This document shows positions 1-12,000 of a stretch of 64,000 bases of DNA, in pieces. This DNA comes from Synanceia verrucosa (lineage: Eukaryota > Chordata > Actinopteri > Perciformes > Synanceiidae), in NCBI GenBank assembly GCA_029721515.1, contig CM056563.1, positions 15,566,454 to 15,630,453 of the forward strand, in the 5' to 3' direction. The notes beneath the pieces are model-generated. The model was not told the DNA's origin, ran no database searches, and saw only the letters and a list, made by a program, of their open reading frames with translations. How positions within the stretch are numbered: position 1 is the first letter of the stretch; each line of letters starts with the position of its first letter. Made by a program: the position numbers and the translations under genes.

Positions 1-590
1 TCAAGTGTTCTAAGTGTTATACCATTCACTGTGCTATCTTGTCTACTGTGTACACTATTTTTGTCAACTTATTTTATTCACTTGTGTTGTAGGTATGATG
101 CTGTGGTGACCCACAATAGAGACACTGCAAAGACATTAACCAAGGGACTGTGCATTTAATTAAAAGGGTCACAAGGGTGGGGAGCTCTCTGAGGTTGCCG
201 GGGTGACGACAGAGTGTCCTGATTCCGAGAGGGATATTTCAACACCATAGACAGCTCCTGGTTGTTGTTAAATAACAAATGTTATACTGTTTTCAGTGGA
301 GAGTAGTAGTAGTAGTTTGCTTGATGTGCCTCTGTCTACTGTCTCACTGTATTTTACACCTCCACAATGCCGTTGTTATTCACTTATTTTGCATATATGA
401 TGCCTTAGTTTTTCCCCTTGGTTATTTTTCTACTGATTTACTGATATACTGTTTTCTTATTTTTATTTTTTATAGACATTATACACTTTGCCACTCCCAA
501 AGTTTTCCAAAAATTTCCCCTTTTGTTGGACTAACAAATTTTTTTTTACCTTATTATTATTTATCTTTCTCTTTCTGTGTTGCATGACAG
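1..590 (+). other. Partial intron at left edge
   Basis: No myosin exon is visible here. The stretch upstream of the first recognised exon is AT-rich and ends in a pyrimidine-rich tract and TGACAG acceptor at 590. The upstream exon, expected to encode the end of the preceding motor segment, must lie outside the window. Confidence 0.6.
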
Positions 591-718
591 AACGATGGCC
601 AGGAGGTGGCATCAGTGGTGAGCGCTCAGGAGATCAGAGTGGTGGCAGAGCTGCTGCAGATCTCTCCAGAGGGACTACAGAAAGCCATCACCTTCAAAGT
701 AACAGTCAGTATCAAACG

Positions 719-774
<56 letters not shown>

Positions 775-3111
775 TAAAGTGTTGGTTTCTATGCGGGTGT
801 CCCTGCTTAAAAACAAGAAGTGTTGGAGGTTTGAATCTGTGTCATTCTTGGACTAGGTGGTTATTTAGTCTGTTGTCAGTCACTCTCTCAGTACATTCAG
901 ATTTGAGTTTGGTGTTTATGTTTATGTTTCCTGCTTCATGGAAACTTGTTGACCACAGTTTGTAGTGAGTCTTCAATGTCAAGAAAAACAGATATACTGC
1001 TGATGAGGCACCAGAGACTCCAAAGTAAATACAAAAATCTTATGATCACCTTGATTTTTTTTTTTTTTCTGAAATAATGACCTTCAGCTCTAACGTCTGC
1101 TTTGACACGTGTCACTCTACCTACACATCACTCTGTCTGGGATTTTAGGGACCTGTCTAGTGTCTTCCCCTTAAATTCTGATCTCCTGTGATTCTCTCAT
1201 CTCTCATTCATTCATTCATTATGTTTTCAAAGACAAATCCCAAATCAAATGTAACGTTGCGTAGGGCCACCTGATTCTGTTGCCACTTGGTAACAGTGTC
1301 TGTTTGTCCAGTTTGTGCATCGATGGGTGATCTGTTGGTGGATATGGAGTTGTGGATGTTAAAATGCCAAACATTTAGCACTACCACCAGTGAAATTCCA
1401 TGATTCTCAATACCCATTAATTCCATGGTAAAAACAAAACAGGAAATCCCATGTACATCAACATACTGCACACTCCTTATTCGTACACTGGAAATGTATT
1501 GTTAATTTATTGTTTGCATCAGGTTTCTCACCAAACACTACTTTTTTAACACATGTTGATAATGTTAGAATATATCTTTAACCCAATTCACATTTTCACT
1601 GGCTTTGAGAGTTTGAACACATCATAATGTAACCTCATTTTGCCAAGCAGGACTGTGTTTCCCATCGGCTGCATCATCATTCCCAGGATGATGCTACACT
1701 GTAGTCACCCCTTTGCTTGCTTTGGTTTTTGTCTCGTCTATCACTGTGAATCAGCAGAAGAGATTGCACGCTCACATCCAAAAATTTTTAGAGGACAAAT
1801 GAAGAACTGTAGAGGAGTTGTTTTCCTTTGCTTCTGGCAGAGCTGTCAGTGTCAGCAGGGTGACTGTGTAATGAACATCTGCAGGATTTACAGAAACAAA
1901 CAGGAGCAGAAAGACGTTAATTTCAAACCTAGCTGCAACCTCCCTTTGCATCTCTTGTTCTTCAGTCATCTCCATGTTTCTGATGACACACTTCTGTGAC
2001 AAAGTTATGAGCTTTAATTTGACACAATGTTGTTGAACAAAAAGACATTGAATCCATCACAGCTCCATGGGATACAGGCTTAACAAAATTTGCCCTGTTG
2101 GCATTAGTGGATCATAAGCACAAGCAAATAAAAGAAACATGTACCATAAACATTTTTACAGTATTTTAAACCAAGTATTCTTGTTCTTCATCCACAGAGA
2201 AAAAATCACTTAAATGACAAATGTCCTCCTAACAACTGATCCACTTTCTATTATATTATATTATATTATATTATATTATATCTGGCTGACCATAAAACCT
2301 TGTGTTTTACTGTCCAGTTTAATAGAAGGAGCAGATTCCTGTCACCCTGGCTGTGTTGTGTTCACTGTCTTGTGCCCACTAGCTCATAAAAACAAACAGA
2401 ATGAAAGAAGATTTTAGCATCTCTAAACTTTTAACCCTGTCTTCTTTACAGGAGACAATGAGGGACAAGATCTACACCCCGCTGACTGTGGAAAGTGCTG
2501 TTGATGCCAGGTAACGGGCAGCTACATAAATTAACTGCAGTGTATTATTTTCCTCCACATGTATTTCACATGTAATACCATTCTATGAGGGAAATACCAT
2601 GCGGAAAGACTTCCCCTTCTTCCTAATCTGTGAGAGAGTAATGTTTGTGAGCTACTTATGTGGCCTCTAATAACGTGTAATATCTCATAACTTCTAATCA
2701 ATTAATTCTTTGACGGCCTTAAAGATAAAAATTAATTAATTATTAATTCACCAAATACAAATTGGTTTTGTGTTACTCCCTTCCACTTTTCCATACTGAG
2801 CCTTGAGTTGTAACATAAACTGGGGGCTCAACCTGGATCCCATCCTGGTCTAGTTTCCATTCGCTTTCCCATACCCTGTCTGTCTTTCACTCACAAATAT
2901 GTTTTCTCCAGAGATGCTGTTGCCAAGATCCTGTATTCGCTGATCTTCCACTGGTTAACAGAGAGGATCAATGCTCAAGTGTACCCCCGCCAACACACCC
3001 TCTCCATCTCCATCCTGGACATTTATGGATTTGAGGTACAGCACATACACCTGTCTGTCACTTTCTTGTGTTATAGTGTAACTTATGCATAACAGAGTGA
3101 CACTGTCTGAC

Positions 3112-3149
<38 letters not shown>

Positions 3150-3284
3150 AACTACAGGATCTGGCCTTCAACAGCTTTGAGCAGCTTTGCATTAATTATG
3201 CAAATGAGTACCTGCAGTTCTTCTTCAACAGGATCATATTCAGAGAAGAACAGGTGAGTCACACCGGTAGGGACACTATATTAC

Positions 3285-3330
<46 letters not shown>

Positions 3331-5714
3331 ACAATACAAACACAACATACACAAATATTTTCGTGCACATATGCAGATGTGGATTCTAACACAGAAATAA
3401 AAAGAAAAACAAAAAACAGGAAATTGTATTGCATGTGACCCCCATGTAGGAGGAGTACAGCCGGGAACAGATCCCCTGGCAGGACATCCCATTCAGTGAC
3501 AACCAGTCCTGCATTGACCTCATCGCCGCTAAGCCTCACGGGATATTGAAGATCCTGGATGACCAGAGTTGTTTCCCACAGGTGTGCTGGGAGAAACCAG
3601 GAGACTACACTTCTGACATCTTACAAGGTTGAAATATTGTACATGTCACTAAGAATGTGCTGTTTTGTTTCCAGGCAACAGACCACACGTTCCTCCAAAA
3701 GTGTCACTATCACCATGGCAACAATCCACTATATCTGAAGCCAAAGATGCCCCATCCAGAATTCACCATTAAGCATTTTGCTGGCCGGGTCATCTACCAG
3801 GTAAACAGCTCCTTATTGGCTCATCTCAGGTGGCAAAATGTGCTGTTGACTAAAAAGATTGATTTGTGTCATGTGCCAACATTAGGTTTGTATTTGTTTA
3901 AGAATGAAATGATAAAATATTGCAACTGACAGGTTTCCTCCCGTAGCTTTCCTGACATTTCACTAAAAGCAACAGATATCAACCTCAGGGTGGCAGAAAA
4001 GCAGAAAGAGTCACTACAGTGGTGTGCCGACAATCATTACCATTCATAGAGCCTTGCCACAAGCATGGACTCCTTCAATGATCACTGACAGATCATCCAC
4101 TACTCTGTGGTGTCAATGATGCAGGTCTACAAGTTCCTCGATAAGAACTACGATCAGGTCCGTCAGGATGTCCTGGACCTGTTCATTCAGAGCAAGAACA
4201 AGGTGAGGAGCATCTTCACTACATGGGCGTGTGTTGTATGGTCACATTACCAATAGAGATCCACTCTAATTCCTGTGAACATAATTAATCACAGCCTGAA
4301 TGTATGTGTGTATTTGTGTGTGTGTCCAGATGGTGTCAAACCTCTTCCTGGTTCATGCAGAGGTCAAGGGTCAGCAGAGAGGAGGCCACATTAGGAAGAG
4401 CAGTACAGTCACCAGGAAGTACCAAGCTCCTACCGTCAGCAGCAAGTTCCAACAGTCCCTGCTCGAGCTGGTGGAGAAGATGGAGAGGTGATCCTGAGAC
4501 AATGGAGATGTCTTAGAAAATAACTGTCCACCATTTTCATTAGAAATTTTATTTTTCCACAATGAATCATAAGCAGGACATGTTGTTTACTTTTATTTTT
4601 CCATTGCAGGTGCAACCCTTTTTTTGTTCGCTGCATTAAGCCAAATAATATGAAGGTAGATTTTCATGAAACTGATCATTTGAATGCATATGTTCAGTCT
4701 CACTGTATCCTGACCGTCATTGCGTACCAACTGTGCTTACATCTGTGTAAAGCAACCAGGAGTATTTGAGGACGACCTGGTCTGCAGCCAGCTGAGACAC
4801 TCAGGTATCCTAGAGACCATTAGGATCCGTAGAGAGGGGTATCCTGTCAGAATGCCATTCTACATCTTCCTGTTCAGGTAACATGCACACAGTGTTAATC
4901 ACTAAAAGGTGGAAAGCAGTGGGTAGTTGGCATGGGAAGTGATAGCTAACATGAAACGATACAGGAAAAAACATCTGTTGCAGTGGTCCTCTTTACTGTA
5001 ACAGATTGAATGTCTTCCCCAGGTATAAGTCCCTGGTGGGGATACGAGAGCCTCCAACAGCAAATGGAGAGAACTGTGTGACAATGCTCAGTAAGCTGTG
5101 TCCTCTCAGACCAGGAGCCTACCACATTGGAGTCACAAAGGTGATGTTTGTATTAATCCTTTCACAAATAAAAGAAAACCAGCAATACATGCAAATGACA
5201 TGCATGTCTATGTGTGTGAATGGCAGTTGTTTCTGAAGGAGGACATCTACCAGTTGTTGGAGTGTAAATGGGAGCGCTCCCGTAATCTCGCTGCCCTCAC
5301 CTTGCAGCGTTACACCCGCATGTTCTTCGTCAGGAAACGTTTCCTGGCTTTCCGCAAAAAGATCATCGGGCTGCAGGCTCAGTGCCGTGGCTTCCTCACA
5401 AGGTCGGCCTCTCTCTGTCACTGCTTGTTTCTTAACTGTCAACTGAATATAAAATAAGATGAGATAATCCTTTGTTATTCCCACAAATGGGGAAATACAG
5501 TACAGCAGCAAAGTGGACAGTGCAACAATAATAACAAGGTCCTATAGAAAATAAGGACAACAGTAAATAATGTGTAAAAGTCTAAATAATAACAATAACA
5601 AACCAGACAGAAGAACGTCTTCATATATACAATAATAGGTGTACAAAATAAATTGCAGCACTTTCTCAACAGAAATGTTACAAGTGCGAGTTCCATTGTG
5701 TGTATTAAGTATAG

Positions 5715-5768
<54 letters not shown>

Positions 5769-6022
5769 CGGTGGTGTAGTGCTTAGCACTGTTGCCTCAC
5801 AGCAAGAAGGTAACGGGTTCGAGGCCCGGGCCCGGGGCCTTTCTGTGTGGAGTTTGCATGTTCTCCCTGTGTCTGCGTGGGTCCGGCTTCCTTCCACCAT
5901 CCAAAAACATGCATGGGGATTAGGTTAATAATGTACCCTGCCTTCCGCCCTAAGACAGCTGGAATAGGCTCCAGCCCCCCCGCGACCCTAAGTAGATAAG
6001 CGGTAGATAATGGATGGATATA

Positions 6023-6061
<39 letters not shown>

Positions 6062-9000
6062 GATATAGATATAGATATATAGATATAGATATAGATATAT
6101 ATGTACATATGGTACTTGTATTTAAAAACAGCAATATGTATACTGGGAAATGAAGGAAGATGAAGAAGTGTTCTCATCTGGAACACGTATATTTTTAAAT
6201 GATCATAAATTGATATATTTTATACAACACCTTTACAGTTTGGTCATATTGGTTAGTAAAAGAGCAAACAAGATGATCCCTACAAAATGAATAGACCCAT
6301 GCATAAAGAGGGAATCTTGAATAATTGTAATTTTGACCTCTGCAACAAAGTACTTGTATCATACCCATGTTTGTCTGTTTGTGTGCTCTGTCCATCCAGG
6401 AAGCGCTATGTGAAAATGAGGGAGAGTCTAGTTCGGTTCCGCTCTCTCGTCCACATGTACGTCAACCGCAAGCAATACATCAAGGTACATGAAGTCTGCT
6501 TTCAAATTACAGTATATCTCATTTCATATCGAGGGGATGCAATCTGTCATAGCCAGGCATATAATTTTGAAAATAGATGATCTGATATCCCCAAGTACTT
6601 TACAGTCCTGAAAAAATGTCAAAGTTTTTACAGTTAGGGTAAGGATTAGGGTTAGTTGTCCAGGACTGTTATTTACCTGGTGATATCAGATCGTGCGTTG
6701 AATATATTACCACATTTGTTTCCCATTTAGTGCTTTAATTTTGTCTTGATCTGGATTGAAGAGGAAATATTCAGTGCGTGATTTCTGTGATCTTTTTGCA
6801 GATGAAGTTTGAAGCCCAGAGGAAAACTGAAGAGGAGAGGAAGAGGAGAGAGATGGTAAGTTTGGATGGGATTAATGCATGACTTAAATAACAAACACAA
6901 GTTGTGTTTTCTCCCACAAGACAAGGAAAGTTTTAGAAGTGTGTTATAAGCCGATAAAAACCTCTTTCAGGAACTGACCAAGCGGGAGGTGGTAAATGTC
7001 ACACACTTGGTTATCCCTGCAGAGCTGGGAGCATTACTGCAGACAGCAGGAGGTCTGTTAACATCTCCTCATTTTGCAAAGTCCACATTGAAGTGCACAC
7101 ACATATTATTCATGAACCAAAGAGCTACTGAGCACCTCTTCCAGCTCTCTGAATGTGTTTCATCTCATCATCGGTACAGTAGCAGTAGCCATGTAAAATA
7201 GGACACTAAGTTTTATACTCTATATTTTAGTTGATTAACTCCAATGTTAACTCCAGTGAATCCATGCTCCTCAGTAAATGTACAGTATGCTGATTAACTT
7301 TCATCTCCTTCTCTCTCTAGTCAGGAGGGAGTTGCACTCAGACTGTCTGGCTCTGCTTCAAGCTCCTCATATCCAGGAAGACGCTCAACTCACTCTGCCT
7401 CTGGACGTCAATAACTACCCATTCTACCGCTATGTGCAGATTTACTTTAGGGTGAGGCATGCATTTAAAGTATTACAGCCAGCATGTCAGTCATTATGTT
7501 CTTTAAAATTGCCCTCTCTACCTTATAATATCATTGTTTTTATGTCAAGTTATTTTGCTTCCTAAAAGCATTGTAATATTTACAATGCTGCTGTAGTTAG
7601 TTAGTTAATATTTATTAACTGATTAGTTAATATTTATTAACTGACTCAAAGTCAGTCCGAAATGATAAAATACATACATGCAAATATTAAGATGCAAACA
7701 TTACCACTGTAGGATCCAAAGTTTGGGATGTTGATGGCACCTCTGGAGTCACCTCTGACCCGTGTAGAGGAGGACCTGAGAGGAGAAGCTCTGGAGCTCT
7801 TCAACATGGTAAGCTGACTCCATTTCCCATGAATCAGGATGGCACTACTGTCCTTTACAATGATACAGTCACATACTACCACTGCTATTACTCCTCTAAT
7901 ATACCAGGTATAATATACAGGTCTCTGCTGCCTTGGTTGATCATCTACCTGTGTCATTGTTGTTCAATGAAACATTTTAATGTAACAGAAGAGTTAGTGA
8001 AGCAATACACACATAAATAATAGTGTGTATGACCATTCTGGCTTGTTTGCTTTGTTCCAAATTGACAGCAAGACAAAAATCGAGTTAAATTTAAACTATA
8101 GTTACAATGCAACAATACACAATACCAGCTAATAAGGTGTCCAGAGTTAGCTGTAATAGCCTTTATTCTGCTTTCAGGTATTACGATTCATGGGGGACCC
8201 TCATCTGAACGGGGCACAGGAAAACATGTTTGGGAATTACATCATCCAAAGAGGCCTGTCGTCCCCAGGGTTACAGGACGAGATCCTGGCTCAGGTCGTC
8301 AACCAGGTGTGGAGGAACGGAAACCCTGACAACGCTGAGAGAGGCTGGCTGCTGCTGCTGGCAAGCGTCTGCAGCTTCGCCCCTTCGTCCAAGATGGACA
8401 AATATCTACTGAAGTAAGACATAATTTCTTAGATGATTACAGAAATCATATGTGGGTTTGATATTGCAATACATGTAGAAAAAAATATATACACAACTGA
8501 AAAAATAAATGTAATCGAATTGCAGTTAATAGCATTAAATAATGATTACAACAACATTTTCCTATATTTACCGTTATACCTCAATACCTCAATATATAAT
8601 GCAAGTTTTAATGAGATTGTTATTAAATAACATAAAAGCTAACTGTGGTTGGTGGGGCAGGTCCTTCCATAAAAAGTAGAGCCTCAGGTGTCCTTTCCTC
8701 TCCAGGTTTGTCTCTGACCACGCTCCGGCTGGTTGCCAGGCGCTGCTACAACACAGACTCATTCAAGCCAATCAGAAGACACAGCTAGGCTTAGGCTCCA
8801 CCCCCGAGACAGCACGGACCTATCCGCTGTCGCTGCTGGAGTGGACGGCCAACAGAAAGAAGGCCAACATGGTGCTGCACGTGCACTGCTTTGATGGTGA
8901 GATGCCACAGTTTTAACTTTCTGCCCTTCCCATCCCTGTACAAGGAATCTCTCAATTTATTTTAAGTGAATGCAGAAAAACAAAATATTAGATATCACGT

Positions 9001-12000
9001 AAGTAGTCTTCCTCAGCTACCAGAGACTGCTGGCATCATTTTTATTGAGTGGGATCAATTACAGCCCTTCATCATTGATTATTCATTTGCAGTGAGGATC
9101 AGGTGATGGAAATACAGAGCTCTCCATCTTTTAGTTGCACAATTTATTGCATTTTGCTTTGGTGTGATGCCGTTGAAGATACAGTATTCTGGAGCAGCTG
9201 TGGCTCAGGGGTGACATCTTTTAATTATGGTGGCTGTTTGATCCTCAGCTCAGTGTTGTTGAACGAGACACTGAACCCTGAGTTGCTCCAATGGTGCTTT
9301 ACAGCAGCTTAGTACCCCTAAATGCTTAGGATGGGTTAAATGCTGAGGTTTCATGGATTTACATGTATGTATGTCTGTTACTTTGAAAATTAAGTTTAGG
9401 TACTCTGTGTTATTTTCTCCACAGGAGGATCATTCCTGTGTCCGGTCCATTCCTGGACCAGTGGAGAAGATTTAGCAGGAGATGTATTGCGCCACAGGTG
9501 CTGATATCTCATATTTAATTATAATACACAAAAGTCAGTTATTTTCAGCTCATGGTTCTGCTTTGATACTTGTGTGTTGTTGTTTCTGTATTTATAACTC
9601 ACATTTTAATGAAACTCTAGCTTCATTACGCAGATTGTTTTTGCTGCAAATACAGTTGTGGAAGGTATTTGAAGTGAGTGATTTTGCAGGGGGGTGTCCG
9701 AGTGGTGGAGGGGGAGCTCAGTTCTGATGAAGGAGCACGGCCAGTGGGTGGAGTTAGCTGGGCACGACTATGTGATGGACTTGATAGCAGATCTGGAGCT
9801 TCCGACTGACTTCCCAAAGCAGAAGAGCTATTTCATCATCAGCACTGATGACCCCGCCCGAGTCAGAGCAAATGCCAGTCTGTCAGTACAAATAATTCAA
9901 ATGTAGATATTTACACCAAATAAATGAATTTCCCTCTTAATTGATTACCTCTCTCTTCTAAGTGCTTTGTTTGGCAGCGGCTTTGATTCGGATGAAGAGC
10001 TTCCTCCTGCCTTTCCTCCCCGTAACAGCAGACCAGCCTACAGTTTGCCTGACTCTGATGGCTACTACAGCCATGGTATACACACCTATGCATCCTAAAC
10101 TTTATTACTATTTTTATAAGAATATGTGCAGCAGTAGCACATTTTAATCTACTGCATTTGTGGATAAAGGCCTGTTGTAAAAATTAACTTTGTTTTAGTT
10201 AGATAGTACTGGTTTATGGTTATTTCTGTGTCATGTGTGTCAACCATGTTTATAGCTGCTCTGCTGTCTCTCTGTTTGTCTGTGTCCAGCAGAGTCAGAT
10301 GGGTTCAGTGATGGTCAGACTCAGAGAGGAATGGACCGCTACCTGGATAGCCTGTTTGACCCTGTGCTGTCAGACAGCAGCTTCGTGAGTACTGATAAGA
10401 AACATCACGTCCTGGCCATACTTTCCCTTCTGCTTTGGAAACACATTAGCATGTGTTAAAGACGTGTTATTTTAAATGACTTTTTATTTCGCATTCCTTG
10501 GATTTTCTCCTTTTGACTGAAATCTGGCTGAAACCAGGTGAAAAGAGCACCTTCTCCAAGATCCTCCCACCCAGCTGTTCTTTCTTCAGCTTCCCGCGAG
10601 CGTCGGGGCGAGGGGGAGGACATGCTGTTGGGTTCAAAGACAATTTTAAATGCCAGCTTCTTCACACAGATGCTTATTCCTCTTTAGAACTGCAATTGTT
10701 TGTGATTGACAGCTCACCAGTCTCGTGTTGTGTGCTATTGTCTATCGCCCTCCGAGATATAATAAGGATTTTATTCATGAGTTTTCTGTTCTTGGCAGAA
10801 AACATCCCAAAATATGATAGACTCCTAATCTGTGGGGATTTTAATGTTCATGTCTGCTGTCCATCTGAACAACTTGCCACTGACTTTAAAAGTTTGTTGG
10901 CAAGTTTTAACTTTATCCAATCAGTGGATAAACCAACTCACCATCATGGGCACACTTTGGACCTTGTTATCTCACTCGGGCTTTCAGTCTCCCTTAAGAA
11001 GATTTCAGAGACTCCAATCTCAGATTATTTTCCAATCATTTTTCAAGGGATAGCCCCCTCTTGCTCCTTCCAGTAAGTGGCACATCGTAACTTCCTCCAC
11101 TGCCGATGAGTTTGCCGCAGTTTTCAAGGAGGACTCACAGTTCTTTGCCATGGAGTCCTTAGCTTCCTCTCTTTGTGCTGATGATTTTCTCTCCTCCTTC
11201 CATTCCACCTGTACTGGGATCCTAGACTCTGTTGTCCCTTTTAGGAAAAAATCCAGTAAGCCAAGAACAGATCCCTGGCTGAACGACACTACATGCACCC
11301 TCAGGCAATGTTGCAGGGAGGTTGAACGCAAATGGAAGAAGGACAAACTGCATGTGCCTCTGGAAATGTTAAGGGAGAGTCTCACTGACTATCAGGGGGC
11401 TGTACGAGAAGCAAAATCTCAGTACCTCTCTGATGTTATTTCTAGTAGCAGCCATTGTCCTAGGGTGTTATTTAACACAATTAATGCTGCTGTGAACCCA
11501 TGCACTTCTGCTGTGACGGATATCTCCACTGCTACTTGTGAGAACTTTCTTTGTTACTTCGTTGACAAATTGGACTCTGTCAGACAAGACACCAGTGCGA
11601 GTTGTGATGAGTTTTAACAAGGATTTGCATGTTGCCCCAACTCATTCTGCTGTATTTGACCAGTTTGAGTTGGCTTCTCTGTTATCTCTCAGTGACATAG
11701 TGAAATATTTGAAGCCTACAAATTGCCCATTGGACATTGTCCCTGCCAAGGTGCTGAAAACAGTTTTTGGTACTGTGGGGCCTAGTCTTCTGGCTTTTCT
11801 TAATATCTGTCTTAGACTAGGAGCTGTCCCAGCTGCCTTTAAACATGCTGTGGTCAGGCCCCACCTTAAAAAGCCTAATCTCGACCCTTCAATATTGTCA
11901 AATTTTAGACCTGTTTCTCATTTGCCCTTTTTTTCTAAGGTTGTAGAAAAAGTTGTTTTTATACAAATACAGTCCTTTCTTGATAACAACTGTATTCGCG

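Larger units (their letters stand above)
705..2451 (+). other. myo15a intron 1
   Basis: Holds a (TG)n run at 720-772 just after the splice donor and a (TTATA)n pentanucleotide run at 2250-2281. I see no exon or recognisable element in the rest. Confidence 0.7.
591..5140 (+). other. myo15a: myo15a exons 1-11: C-terminal half of motor domain
   Basis: Exons: 591-704, 2452-2510, 2912-3035, 3158-3253, 3450-3581, 3675-3800, 4125-4202, 4330-4487, 4610-4655, 4753-4877, 5023-5140. Visible motor signatures are LDIYGFE (end of exon 3) followed by NSFEQLCINYANE (relay helix, exon 4), ATDHTFLQKCHYHHG (exon 6), KFQQSLLELVEKMERCNPFF (exons 8-9, helix and strand before the SH region) and SGILETIRIRREGYPVR (exon 10, SH1 helix and start of converter). 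The strut motif reads RCIKPN. Two donors are the less common GTCAGT/GTGATC types. Exon 4 is preceded by a GT microsatellite instead of a normal pyrimidine tract. Confidence 0.93.
5403..6399 (+). other. myo15a intron 12 with AT microsatellites and a SINE
   Basis: The intron holds a long (AT)n run at about 5717-5764, a tRNA-derived SINE at 5765-6020, and a compound (TA)n/(ATAG)n tract to about 6110. The remainder is unremarkable AT-rich intron. Confidence 0.75.
5227..6855 (+). other. myo15a: myo15a exons 12-14: converter end, IQ neck and short charged helix
   Basis: Exons: 5227-5402, 6400-6484, 6802-6855. Exon 12 finishes the motor (LFLKEDIYQLLE) and then shows two light-chain binding IQ-like motifs: LQRYTRMFFVRKRF and LQAQCRGFLTRKRY, the second completed in exon 13. 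A third, weaker one follows in exon 13 (FRSLVHMYVNRKQY). Exon 14 is a short, highly charged Lys/Arg/Glu helix. Class XV myosins usually have two to three IQ motifs, so the neck looks complete. Confidence 0.9.

Noticed and set aside
88..160. Possible exon after TTGTAG at 91 with an open frame starting YDAVVTHNRD
   Set aside because: It does not match any myosin-XV segment and hits a stop after about 22 codons; no suitable donor follows.
720..772. Open frames rich in Cys-Val or Tyr-Ile
   Set aside because: They are translations of GT and AT dinucleotide repeats (also at 5717, 37440, 38834), not genes.
5770..5835. tRNA gene suggested by A-box and B-box-like motifs
   Set aside because: The segment is part of a repeated SINE and does not fold as a full cloverleaf; the same body recurs at 43, 46 and 61.7 kb.
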